Shown here in pieces: positions 20,885 to 33,500 of a stretch of DNA of 64,000 nucleotides. The stretch lies in the NCBI GenBank assembly GCA_039621445.1, contig CP154957.1, positions 3,218,504 to 3,282,503 of the forward strand. Direction: 5' to 3'. Numbering within the stretch: position 1 is the stretch's first letter; the number at the start of each line of letters is the position of its first letter. The DNA comes from Euglena gracilis. Lineage: Eukaryota; Euglenida; Euglenophyceae; Euglenales. Both the position numbers and the translations under genes were made by a program. The notes beneath the pieces are model-generated. The model was not told the DNA's origin. It made no database searches and saw only the letters and a program-made list of their open reading frames with translations.

Positions 20885-21265
20885 TCATGATGGCCATCAT
20901 TGGTCATGATGGCCATCATTGGTCATGATGGCCATCATTGGTCATGATGGCCATCATGTGTCATGATGGCCATCATTGGTCATGATGGCCATCATTGGTC
21001 ATGATGGCCCTCATGGGTCACGATGGCCATCATGGGTCATGATGGCCATCATGGGTCATGATGGCCATCATTGGTCATGATGGCCCTCATGGGTCATGAT
21101 GGCCATCATGGGTCATGATGGCCATCATTGGTCATGATTGCCATCATGTGTCATCCTGGCCATCATGTATCATGTGCCATCATGTATCATTGGTCATGAT
21201 GGCCATCATTGGTCACGATGGCAAACATGGGTCACTATGGCCATCATGGGTCATGATGGCCATCA
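20885..21265. repeat. 18-bp satellite, about 21 units
   Basis: Same CATGATGGCCAT unit as 16730-16905, with variants GGCCCTCAT and ATCATTGG. It directly adjoins the 200-bp tandem. Confidence 0.95.
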
Positions 21266-21477
21266 TGGGCGATCCTTTACCTGACTGTTGCGAAGGGCGG
21301 CGGGCGGATAGGCGCAATTTTGCCCGCGGCGGGCGTGCGTAAAACGCAGCAGTTGCCGCCCGGGAGGCACAAAAGAGCACGTGATTAATGTACGCCCTAA
21401 AAAGCGTCATTTTCGGCTATTTTCGGCCGAAATCGGCTGCGCCGGCGGTCCAAAAAACGAGCGCTCTGCCCCGGCTT

Positions 21478-21660
21478 CATGATGGCCATCATGGGTCATG
21501 ATGGCCATCATGGGTCATGATGGCTATCATGGGTCATGATGGCCATCATGGGTCATGATGGCCATCATGGGTCATGATGGCCATCATTGGTCATGATGGC
21601 CCTCATGGGCATGATGTGCATCATGGCCCAGGATGTGCATCATGACCATGATGGCCCCTC
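21478..21660. repeat. 18-bp satellite, about 10 units
   Basis: Same unit; separated from the previous block by about 200 bp that contain GGCGGGCGGATAGGCGC and no gene. Confidence 0.95.
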
Positions 21661-22376
21661 TCTCCCCCCTCCGGGACCCCCTCGCCACGCCAACCCCCCC
21701 CCCTAGCCGGCCCCCTCGCCACGGCGTGCCGACCCCCCGGGGGTCCAACCTCCGGCTGGCAAAAAGGCTGCTGGCTGGAAATGAGCTGCTAGCTGGACCC
21801 CCCTCGACCCGGGGGGGATGGGGGGGGTCCGGGGCTGGAGGGGGCTGGGCTGGGCTGGGTCGACGAAAAGCAAAAATTTTCTGTCCAGAACCACGTCTTT
21901 TGGCCTCCACGACCCGGAAAAAGTGTTTTCGAGCCGAAAATGAGCGTTTTTCGACCCCCCGAACCCCCGTTTTGGGCCTGTTTTGGGCCATTTTGGGTCA
22001 GTTCTGGGTCAAAGTCGAAAAAAAATCGAATTTTTTTTTGCCCGAAACGATTTTTTTTTTGGCCTCCCGGACCTGGAAAAACTGTTTTTGAGTCGAAAAT
22101 GGGTGGTTTTCGACCCGCCAGCACCCCGTTTTGGGCCGCCAACCCATCCATTTGACTTTATTTCAAAAAAGGGTCAAAAAGTGGGGAAAAAACGGAAATT
22201 TTTTTTGTTCAAAATAATTTTTTTGACCTCCCAGATCCGGAAAACCTGTTTTTAAGCCGAAAATGAGCGTTTTTCGACCCGCCAGCGCCCCATTTTGGGC
22301 TGCCAGCCCATTGACTTTGGGTAAAAAAAACGGGTTAAAAAAACCCCTGTAAAAAGCCCGTAAAAAAACATGCATG

Positions 22377-22380
<4 letters not shown>
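21661..22380. repeat. Motif array and tandem repeat of about 160 bp
   Basis: CCTCGCCACG motifs at 21677-21725, then three units starting at about 21898, 22058 and 22227 with GGCCTCC, GGAAAA, GTTTT, GAGCCGAAAATGAGCG and TTTTCGACCC. A single unit recurs at 49555-49605. No gene. Confidence 0.7.

Positions 22381-22422
<42 letters not shown>
22381..22422. repeat. (AC)21 microsatellite
   Basis: Perfect dinucleotide run of 42 bases, about 110 bp before the chitinase start codon. Confidence 0.97.
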
Positions 22423-22426
<4 letters not shown>

Positions 22427-22532
22427 CTGTTGTCATTGTTTGAAAATCATGAAATCAGTTAAATCTGCCGAAAACAATCAGCCAAAGACATCAAAACACA
22501 AACGAATTTTTTTTGCAGCAACTCACATTACG

Positions 22533-22690
22533 ATGCTTTCCCCGTCTTTCCTTTTTGTTTGGTGTTTGTTGTTAGCCTCCATCTCTGGATGTGTGGTGCC
22601 TGAATCTCCACATATGCCCATCGTCCGCCGCGCGCTTCACACAGCACGCAGATTGGAGGGGGCTGGCGCCCCCGCGCAAGAGCAGCTTCA
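22533..22690 (+). CDS. Chitinase exon 1: signal peptide
   Basis: The ATG at 22533 opens MLSPSFLFVWCLLLASISG, a short n-region, a hydrophobic core and a small-residue cleavage site (ISG or near), followed by CVVPESPHMPIVRRALHTA. It is the only typical secretion signal upstream of the GH19 exons on this strand, and the spacing fits. The frame remains open to 22784, so the donor is not fixed; I stop the exon near the end of protein-like sequence. The frame is also open upstream into the AC microsatellite, so the start is chosen by the signal peptide. Confidence 0.65.
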
Positions 22691-24522
22691 CATTCATGGA
22701 TTTTTTCTGTTTCAAGAGTGTCAAATGCACGCAATTTTCATCATGTTTGTGCCTAAAACTGCTTCACGGCTTCAAGGGGTTTGAATTTGGGGGGTTACCC
22801 CTCAAAGTGGCCACCCTCCAGGCATCGTGACCATCAAATGGCCACTTTGGGGTGGGGGATATTTTTTGGGGGGGGGTCAATGCCTTCGGCGCAAAAGGTG
22901 CCGAAAGAAAGTGGCCATTTTGAGGTGGGTAAACCAGGCTTTGCCAATTTTTTTGGCCACTTTGGGGTGGGGGACACTTTGAGGGGGTGGGTATCTTTGA
23001 TTTTTGCTCAGTCAATTCATGGGGGTCTTATTTTTGGCGGCGTCTTTTGGGGGGGGGTTAAGGTACAGAGCCATGGATGGAAAAATGGGTGCCAATTTTT
23101 TTCTTTGTTTCAGTACACCCCAGGAAAAGGCTGCTAGTGACAAGATAAAAAAATTTTACGCAATTTGGTACTGCAGGCAGCCCCAAGGGGTCCACTAGGA
23201 TCCATCAGCAAATTTGGACTTGCTGCAGCCCACAAGGCACCAGATTTTTTTGGACCCCAAAACCACCCAAAGTTGTACTTTTTTTTTGCCAGTGTCTGAT
23301 TTTAAAAAAAAAACAAAATCAGCAAAAATAATGAAAAGCCCGACTTCCACAGCGGCGCAGTGGAGCCCACAGCGGCGCAGTGGAGCCAGAGGAATCTTTT
23401 TTTTCCCCATCCGGGAGGGACCCTGGACCCCTCCCCCCCCCCCCGGGAGAGGGGGGTCTAGCTACCTCCCCAGGCGCTTTCCCACCCTCCTCCTTGCATG
23501 CAAACTTGCCCCCCCCAAAGCTGGGCCTTGGGCCTTGGGCCTTGGGCCTGAACTTGCGATCTTGGCCCCCCATTATTTAGGTTTTGGCCCATGGTCTGGA
23601 CATTTTTAGCATGCAAATTTAACCTCCAAAAGTCCTCCCCCCCCAGCCTTACCTTCGATCATGGCCCGGGCCAATCCCCCGGGGGGAGGGGAGGTAGTGA
23701 CTTTTTTTTTCTATTGGTAAAGTGGCTACCTGGTGGGGTCTTTAAGCAAAAAAGCCTGCAGGAAGGAGATCTGTGGTTATTTCAACATTTCTGTTTTTGT
23801 TCAGTTTGGCAATCTTCTGACTTTTGTTGTTATTGGAGACCAGCCCGGTTTTAAGCAAGTGGGCAGTCGTTTGGAGGGTTTTCAGACAATTGGCAATTGG
23901 GGTCAACAAAAGAAGAGTGCCCCAAAAATCCTTGCCCCAGTCGCTGCCAACGTGCAGCGGGTGCAACGGCTGTTTAACGAAACGGACTTTCAAACTCTGT
24001 TCCCGGCTGCCAACCTCGGGAAGGGACCCCTCAGGCTCTTTTGCGCCGTCCCAGGCGGAAAATTGGTGATGGCGGCTTTGGTGCTTGCCGACCAGGTCGT
24101 CCTGACCATACCATTGCTTAACACCTGTCCTACCCCCCCCCCCCCCCCGGGGGGACCTACTGGTTTTTTGGCCCCGCCCCCCCCCCCCCCCCCCCCGGGG
24201 GTGGGGTAGGCCTGAAAACCGAAAAGTCGCTGGCCTGGCGCCGAGGGTGCCGGAATTTTTTTTTGGATTTTTTGAGACTTTTTGGCAAAATTTCATTGCC
24301 TCCTGAAGAGTGGCCGACCCCCCCCCCTGGGGGGTAAAGTAACTGACTGGTTTTTTCAGAAAAAGTGACTGACTGGTTTTATCAGAGTGGAAAGTGACCC
24401 CCCCCCCGGGGGTCGCTAAGCAATGGTATGGTCCTGACCAAAGATCATGCGTACATATCATAAGTGCAAAATACATATGGATATGCATATACATGCATGT
24501 GCATACATGAACGTGTATATAT

Positions 24523-24554
<32 letters not shown>

Positions 24555-27500
24555 CGTATATGCATTCGTACATGTATGCGTATGTATGCAAATATATGCA
24601 AATATCCATACACACATAGAAATACACATATATATATACATATGTATGTATATGTTTATTCATATGTGCCCATTCATATGACCACCAGAGGTCGATAAAC
24701 CATCACAGGTCGACTCGCTGCTGGTCGGCCCAGTGGCCTGATCACCAAAACTGTCTTCATCAATTTTCCGCGCGAAACCCCTTTGTGTTGGGCAACAGAG
24801 TCTGCTGCCATCAGAAGGCAACGGCCCTTACAGCTACGCAAACTTCATCCGGGCAGTGGCGAAGTGGCCGGAATTCTGCAACGATGCAGGTCCCTGCCAG
24901 GCTCCCAACGCTACCCAGGCATTTTGTCCTTGTTTTTGGAGCGGTGTGGGCCTGCAGCAGAAGGACTTTCCGAAAATCTGGACAATTTATGTCGCTTGGA
25001 GCTTTCAACCATGTTTGCGATGTGGGTGCAGGAAGTTGGGCTCAGGGCTCAGCTTTGCTTGGAAATGATGATTTGTATTTGTGTTTTTTTGGGGGGGAAG
25101 CAGTCTTTTAAGCATCTTTTTATTTCCCTTCCTGTTTTGGTGAAGTACTGATTTCTGTGTCTGGGACCCCTCCATTGTGCTCCAACTGTTCTTGCTCCCC
25201 CACCAAGCATGGGGGAAAATAATGCAAGTGGCAAACATTTTATGCTCGTGCCAGTCATTATAACCACATTTTCACTCCTACGGCAAGGAGGGAGAATAAA
25301 AAAGTAACAAGGTCTGAGGCTCCGTCCGTCTCCATCACTGTATCCCCCCCCCCGGCAACATTACTTCTTGTGTGTGTGCCAACGGAGAACGATGAAAGAT
25401 CACCATTGGAGACTCAACAAATTGTTTTTGAAATGTTTCATTCTCAGGGTTCAATCTTCAGTTTTTATAAAATTGTAATTTTTTTTCACAAGTTTCAAGG
25501 GTTTGAATGTCACATGGGTGGCCTGTTCTGTTTGAAAATGGAATCTGTAGATATGCTCTTTGTGCTTGGCTGTCCTCACGGGATTCCTGACCCATATGTC
25601 TGAGGCCCTCTCCTGCGGGGGGGGGGGGGAGGATATTGTTAGAAACTCTATGCTCAAGCTGGGGGCTTGTTAAATGAAGCTTGGGTTGAAGAAATGTACA
25701 GTATTCTTTTCTCGATGTCAAATGAAATTTCTGTTTTTTTCCCGTCCTGATGCTGCTCCTTGGTTGTGGCTCACACCGCCTCCCCAAACCTTCTCACAGG
25801 GCGTCCATTTGTCTTTTGTTGACACTTGTTGACTGGAAAAGGTTTGCCCCCGGTGGGCGGTTCCCGACTGGAAGCAGGGTTTGTACTTCTTCGAGGAAGT
25901 GGGCTGCGCCGCAGCGACCAGTGGTTGCAAGCATGGCCTTGCACGCCTCGACACCCGTTGCCCCGCCGTTCCATATTTGCACTGAGGATGCGCTTTGGAG
26001 AAATCCCGTCTCTAAAAGAGTGCCCATGGCGCAGGCAGACAAAAATTAAGGTTACAGATACGTTAAATAATATTTGGGTGAAATTTTGCTTTTGGAAATG
26101 AATTTTAATAGAATCATGTCCAGGCTTAATGGAAGAGGGTGCTGGGAATTGACGCCGGTTGAAATTGTTGAAATCGGTTGAAATAGTTGTAAATTTGGGG
26201 ATTCTGCCAAAATATTTTCTACCGTTATTTTTTAATCTGCCCTGCCATTTCCATCCACCTTGCAATTTAGTGTTGTTTTCATAAGGGTCTGAAAGACAAC
26301 ATTTACCACGTGAGGACGTTTTCTGCATGGCCCTGGTGGCGACTACCGTGGTGGCACCTGCCAGCCAGACACCTGGCAGGGGGAGCTGTGGCCCTGCCCC
26401 CCCGGGGTGCGGTACTTTGGGCGTGGGGCCCACCAGCTGAGCTATGCACGCCCCGCTGCTGTTGGTACATTCAGCACTCTGTGTCGCCGTGGTGTGGCGG
26501 GAACAACTCTGTGTGTGGTGTCAATGTGCTCGTCTGAGTGGCATCAACACAGGTGAGTGCACAGCGGGGGGGGGGGTGTGGGGGGAGTGCGTGGGGGGGC
26601 AAATTGCTAAGGCACCAATTTTGCAATACCTCGGGAGATGGCCCTCCTCCTGGCCCCAACCCACTCACCTACCCTGGCCCAGGAGGAGTCATGCAAAAAA
26701 AAAGTGTTAAACGAACCTATGGTGCTGACCCAAGTGGGTGGGTGGGTTTGGGCCCGGGAGAAAGCGCCAAGTACAACTTATGTTCGGACAATGGTTTGGA
26801 GTGAGATCTAGATCGTGTAGCTTGGGGAGGGTATGGTCCCCAAGCCGAATCACAGCATGTATGGTCATCCTTCGGTAATTGCTTATACTTTCAGCGCCCC
26901 CAAATCGACCAAAAATGTTTATTTGTTTTTTTTTGGTCAAACAAGAATTATTCAAAAATTTAAATTTATTAGTATATAAACATATAATTGTATGTATGGC
27001 AGCTCACAAGGTGAGGCTTTGGGCTGGACCTACTCCAGGAAAGGATACACGGCGAGCATGCATGTGCTTACCGACCGGGGGGGAGGGGGGTGGGTGCTAT
27101 GGGGTGCCTGCCCCAAGCAGGCACCCCCCCCGGGGGGGGGTAGGGGTCCGGGGGGACCCAGAAAAATTTCATTGAAGATGGCCTTTTCCGGGGTCGGAGG
27201 GGGGTGCCTGCTATGGGCAGGCACCCCCCAAAACCCTACCCCCCACCCGGGGGGGGGGTGGATCGGGTGCTATGGGGTGCCTGCCCCTACCTAGCACCCC
27301 CCCCCCCCCGTGGGGTAGGCACCCAACAAAGCACAAGCCTGGCGGCGAGCACCCACAAAGATACTTTTTTCTCCAAGTCTTCAAACTATATTTATGTATT
27401 TATATACTAATATGCCAACAATTGGTGAGTCCCACCCATTTACCGTGTCCCCATTGACGCCGTCCACTCGCTCAGGGGGCTCCGCCGGGGCAAATTTCAA

Positions 27501-30500
27501 CCCTGTCCCAGGCAAAATCTAGTTTGGGCCTTGAAGTTCAACCAGATCGGCCGAAGACCCCGGGTCGTTTTTCCAAGCGGGACTAGTAAAACCCTGCCTT
27601 CGTTTCAGCTCTTGCTTCACGCTGCCCCAGTTGTGTGCCCATGGTTCTCTGCGAGTATGGCGCTTCTGAAATGAATTTACCCCCTAAAATTGACGCGTTA
27701 TGCGATATTGCAGACTGTTTTTGGTTAAACTTTGTCGAAAATGCGAGAAATTTTGGCACACAGTGCCAAACCTAGATCATCCCTTAACACCTGTCACATT
27801 TTCTGTTGGGGTCTAGGGGGACCTTTGTTTTTGTTGGAGATTACCAAGTTTGAGATTATCCAACAGCGGTGCGGACACAACTATAATTATGGACCCTTCA
27901 GCGCAGCCATTTTTGGCAATGTATCGATTCAGTGATGGGCAAGCATTCCCAGACCTGTAGTCTGGCACCTTTCTACCAGCTTGCGACGTGGCCATATCGA
28001 GAATTTAAACATTTTTATTGAAAAATACATCATCAAACATCATTAAATCATTAAATTTATATTAAAAATTTAAAATTTTCCTTTGCAAAGTGCTTTGAGC
28101 TGTTAATTTTTAGGAGAATTTACTCGTTCTGTCCAGACTCCTTTTTAATGCGGAACAACCCACTGGAGGGGGGAGTCCAGGTTTAGGGGTTGGGGGCTCG
28201 TGCAAAGGGGTTGGACTGTGCAGGGCTGGACGATGAATCCTGGAGACCTCATGGGTGGTGGGTGGGGCGACCCCCATCCCCACCACCCCTTACCATTTTT
28301 TTTTCTAGGGGTGCCAATTTTTTCAGACAAAATTGTCTTTTGGCACCAAATCCGCCGAAGAAAATTTATCCCTTGCAAAGTGCCATGGTGGGTCTGAACA
28401 CCACTTCGCGGGTGACCCCATCAGGGCTTCTTGTACAGCCCTGTGGATGTGAGTTCAGACAAAATGATGGGGAAATGGTGTTTTGGAGGGTGTTTTTTTT
28501 TTGCACCAAACCCAAGAAGTTTTGACAGAAAAAAGTCGTATTTTCATGCCTCTCCTTGATTCCTTCGGGTGGTAGCTTTTCATTGTGGTTTGGACACGCA
28601 GAGAGGGCAGGTTGTTCAGCGATTGTTGGTTTTTCTTCAGGGTGAGGGGAGGGGGGTCCGACCCCCCAGAGGGATTAAGTGAGCAGTCGTTTTGCAGGGG
28701 GGGGGGTCCAGACCCCCCCCCCCCTTTGGACCAAAGGGGTTTGTGATCTGCCTTTTGTGAATTTTGTTTAAAAAATCTCCCGAGAACACGATTTTGGGTC
28801 ACTTTTTGGAAGCCCCTCTTTATCTGTCTTAGGCGGCCTAACTCGCACTTAAGGTTTTCATTTTTAGCTTGCGCTTTGGCGCAAATTTTTGATTTCTTTG
28901 AGACCCGGCGGTAGAACCCACCCTTTTGACCCTCTGGTTCCACGGAGACCCTCCACGATGGCGTGTGCATCATTTTCCGATGTTGGAACCCGGGGAACAG
29001 GCCCAATTTTGTTGTTTTTCAGCCTGTGCACCATTTTGAAAAAGGGTCAAAACCCTGGGTTTGACCGCCAAGACACGTGAATTTTCCCAAAAATGGGCCG
29101 AAACCCCCGTTGCGAGTCCCTCGTTTTTGAAGCCTTGGCTGTGTTCCCCGGATGGTGTCACACAGTCCAGGTGACAATTGGCCCTTTTTGTTGTTTTTTG
29201 GGCTCTGTGATATGTCCGTGAAGAGTTTGGCTGCTGAGGCATCCAGAGGGTGGACTCTACATGCACGTTGTGAAAAGTTGGAAAAAACGGCATGTCGCAG
29301 AGTTGTGATCCCTGGGTGCTTGAAGCGTGAGGAGCGGTACAGCGGGAGCCACCCTGGTGGGGGGGGTTGGGGGGGACTGAGGGCAAGCCTAGGGACCTCT
29401 CCCAACGTCTGGTGAGCAACGCCAGGCCCCACACTGCTGGGCGCAGAAGGCAATGGGTATGGACATTTGCGCTTAAGCGCAAATTTTTAGCTTGCGCTTA
29501 AGCGCAAATTAAAAATTTGCGCTTAAGCGCAAGCTAAAACAGAAGCCGCTGAGTTTGTGGGAGTCCCTCTGATGTGTTACGGTGTGTCGGGGGCCCCTCT
29601 CTGAACGGCCAGAGTGCGGGCTTGGTGAGGAAATACCTTGCGCCGAAGCGCAAACCATCATGCAAAAAACTGAGAAGTGCAAACACGCGGCTGACGTGTA
29701 ATGTGGATGAACAAGCAGTGCATTATGTAGGCATGTCCCTTGCGCTTCGGCGCAAGGTATTTCCTCACCAAGCCCGCACTCTGGCCGTTCAGAGAGGGGC
29801 CCCCGACACACCGTAACACATCAGAGGGACTCCCACAAACTCAGCGGCTTCTGTTCTAGCTTGCGCTTAAGCGCAAATTTTTAATTTGCGCTTAAGCGCA
29901 AGCTAAAAATTTGCGCTTAAGCGCAAATGTCCTTTTAAATGGCAGATGTATTTGAATGAATTCGTGCTGTGTGAGAAGGTGGGGGATAGGGGAGAATGGT
30001 GAGGAGGGTTTGTGCGCTGCTGTGCCAGAAGCTGGGTTGGTGCTTTTGAACTATTCAGGTGCTGGGGAGGAAGTGGTTGTTCCAATAAGACGAATGGTGG
30101 GCGGTTGGCTGTGGTGCCTCAGTGACCTTGCACTCGGTGCACAAAGTGGGGTTTTTGGGGATGTTGACAGAAAGGCTTTTTCTGCTGAACAATGCCCTCC
30201 ATCTGCCCGGTGGCATGTGGCTGTCTGGTGGGTTGCAAAATACCGAAAAAAGGTGTGTCAGCATGTCTTCCCTTCTCCGCCGCTGTTGATGGGCCCTTTC
30301 AATTTTTCAATTCCATTCGCTCATCCCCAAAGTTCTGTGCTTCAAATCCTGGGCGAGGAAAGGGGGGTGACGAGCTTCTTTAAAACACCCTTTCGACGCC
30401 TAAAACTGTTTCCTCGGCTGTGGTTCCCAGGGTTTATCTGGTACCTGTTCTTTTCCACACAGGTATTTTCCGACTTTTAAAAGTCGGCCAAAGAGAAGGG

Positions 30501-33500
30501 CCCCTCAGGCACGCTTAAGTGCGAGGCAAGTGGGAGGAACCTCCGGCACTGGAAGTTGGGTTTACAACGCATAGGACAAGACACATCTGGCTATCAAGAA
30601 GTTGGTGGTTGCTTTCACAGACCAGGGGGTTGGCTTCCTGTCCCAGGCAAGGCTTCCCTCCATCTGAGCTCTGTCCGCTCTGGTGATGAGATGCTTCCAG
30701 GAGTGCTCTCTCCACCGGCAGTGATAAAAATAGAAAATACAACTTGATGGCTGTTGCGCCAAAGCGCAATGGGTAGGCTCATGAAGAATGGAAGTTTAAG
30801 AGTTATATTGCGCCAAAGCGCAAGTAGAAATAAATACACTTTTAAGATTGTCAAAGCAACGTGGCTCTTGCGCTGACGCGCAATGTTGACCAGTTTTAAG
30901 TCAACGTGACTGAGAGTAGGCTTCCGTCCCCCTGTTCTACATTTTTGTGCTCCATCCCCTCTGGTGTTGTTACTCCACCAGGGCCGTTCTCTCCCTGCGT
31001 TGTGAGATATGTTTTAAACAGTTAAATTTGCGCTTCGGCGCAAGCCATGTTGCTTTTGCAATTTTAAAAATTGTATTTCTATTTGCGCTTTGGCGCAAGG
31101 TAACTCGTAATTTTTCATTCTTCATGAGCCCACCCCTTGCGCTTTGGCGCAAATGGAAACACATGTTGACTCAAAAGTTGTTATCATTGTTCAAATGCGG
31201 CAATGGCCACCCACGTGTTGAATCACAAAAAAGTCAAAAATTTGCGCCAAAGCGCAAATGGTTTTATTTTTTGTAATTTCAAAAATTTGCGCCAAAGCGC
31301 AAATGAGTAATGGAGTCCCCTCGTTTCATCACCCGGCGCTTTGTGTTCATGCACACTGGGACCCGGGAGCGCTGTGCCCGTGGACTGTGGAGTTCCCAGT
31401 CGTTGCTTTCATCCCCAGGTACAGGGGTGCAAGGAGAGATTATTTTCAGACTGTCTCGAGTCTCAGGCCACGGTGGTCGAAAACCAAACTTTTTTTGGAA
31501 TTTGCGCGTGGGCGCAAATTTACAGTCACTTTCAAAGCTAAGTGCGAGTTAGGCCGCCTAAGTCTGTAACTTTTGACGTAATTCACAAGAAAGTCCAGTT
31601 GTAAATGTCATTTCACCCTCTCGTCCATTGGAGCCTGTCAAAATTATCTGAGAATTCCGTCAAAAAGTTTCAGTAAGTTTGAGAATCATTTCAAACAGTT
31701 CAAAAACCTGTTCTCCAGAGTTCCATTTTTATCCAAACTGTTCCCACAGCCGGGGCGTTGTAATACCCCGGGGAGGGGCGCCGGCTCGCCCTTCTCTGCC
31801 GCGTCCTGCTGACCGACCCGTCCCTGGTGGTGGCGGCTGACGAGAACGGGTGGCTGGCCTTCGCCTCCGCCCTCTGGTTCTACATGACCCCGCAGTCCCC
31901 GAAGCCCTCGGGCCACGACGCCGCAAGGAGGGCCGGGCTCACCCCAGCCTTTCCTTGTTTCACAGAGAAATGTACGCAAGCCTTTGAACGAACTGCTGCC
32001 ATGCGCTTGGGGTGTTTTTTTTTTTAATACCTTCCGTGACACTTGCAATGGAGGAAGTAATCGACTCAGGCGTGCCTCGTCATTCTTTTGTCTCTCAGTC
32101 TGTGAGTAGAGAGGGTGGTGATTAATACCCTCCTTTGTCACTCTTGACACTGAGCGCTGAGAGTTCATCCATCTTCATCCATTATTACCCCAAACCGATT
32201 TTCCATTCCATCTGGTTGTATAATTTTTTCCACAAAGGTATAACAGCAGAAACAATGATTGTTGAAAAAACATGACCCTCGTGGGGAAGTCTGAGATATG
32301 GCTTTCATGCAGAAGTTCCAGCAATTGGCATGGGTCGAGTTGGTTTGAAATACGTGGAGCTTTAGAAAGGCTTGGTGACGGGGGAGTTCACAGCCAGCAG
32401 GAAGTGTAACCTGTATCCCTGTGACGTTGTCGGTGGTGCACAAAGCGTCCATCCGGCGGTTCAAACTTCCATGACAACCAGTCCCCCCCCCCCACAAACT
32501 ATAACAGAGGAAGGACAGCTGATCCCAGCTTGGTTGCAACCTCCTTTTGATGGCCGATGTCATACAAGTATGAGTGTAGTTGCATACAACATGTTGAGTG
32601 CTGATGGAGCATTCACATTCATTTTTCTGCAAAGAACATGATATTTATCACTTACAAGAATACTTCTTCCTTCAGCTAAATGTTTGTCAACCCTATCCTG
32701 TCATATGGGATCAAAAGGTCCAGTGCAGATCCCTGAGTCCGAAAAGTAAATACGGCTGGGTGACAAACTCTGAAATGAAACAGAAAAGTCATTTCAATTT
32801 CATTTCAAGCCATTTCATTTTTTTTTGCCAGTGTGGCATTCTGACCTCTCACTGCGAAGCACAGCCCTGGAGGCAGTTGGCTGGTGGAGACCCAACGATG
32901 TGATCCGGATATTTTTTTCCCTTTCAGTTTTGGGGGCCTCTGAACCCTACCTTTCTCTGAGTTCTCCCCCTTCAGAGCTGTCAGACGCCGCATTGTGATC
33001 TTTAGGTTTTTTTTTGGCCCAAAGCTTGTTTTGTGACAGGGATTCCTACAGGTTTGTGTACGCAGAATCCTGAACCACCACAAATTTGGTGTGTTTCCCA
33101 ATCAAGAATAATAATCACAAACAATTACACATAATCGTCACAAATTATCGCGAACGAGGCTTTTCACCTCATTAATGAACGTCTGTCTCCCCCTCAAAGA
33201 AAGTTGAAACAGGAAAGGGACGCATGGGAGATCCTAATGGGATCTTCGCTCATGGATGTGGAAGGAGGGGGCACCTGACCAGTCAAACCTGGGCTGGAAT
33301 AAGAAAACCTACTCCACAAAACCAACTGCCGGAGACAGCATTTGAACTTCGGAAAATGAACCCCCTTCGCCTTCTTTTCTCTTTACGTGTTTCTGTCCAA
33401 CTTATGGGAGCTTGCCCAACACCAGCCCCTCCTTTCTCCAATGCCAAACTCCTCCACCGGCCAATAAAACAGGTGAGGAAATGAGATGATGACAAATGAT

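Larger units (their letters stand above)
28828..31562. mobile_element. Transposon A, CTTAGGCGG TIR family
   Basis: Starts CTTAGGCGGCCTAACTCGCA and ends with its complement (TGCGAGTTAGGCCGCCTAAG), flanked by the 5-bp duplication TCTGT at 28823 and 31563. 2735 bp. It is filled with TTGCGCTTAAGCGCAA and TTGCGCCAAAGCGCAA palindromes, at least fifteen in all. It contains an internal inverted repeat (29465-29930) and protein-like fragments shared with B. It lies in the chitinase intron before exon 8. Confidence 0.9.

Noticed and set aside
16730-21660. 18-bp arrays as a CRISPR
   Set aside because: Units are directly adjacent with no unique spacers and no cas genes; the organism is a eukaryote.
23742-24641. 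A 299-codon minus-strand frame opposite the chitinase entry exon
   Set aside because: Translation is simple-repeat Tyr/Ile and Gly/Pro with no family match; the plus strand carries GH19 sequence here.
24445-24700. Tyr/Ile-rich frames on both strands around the TA repeat
   Set aside because: Produced by ATATGTATACAT-type simple sequence in a chitinase intron.
28455-29482. Minus-strand frames at the left end of transposon A
   Set aside because: Homologous DNA in transposon B does not conserve the reading frame, so these are not translated.
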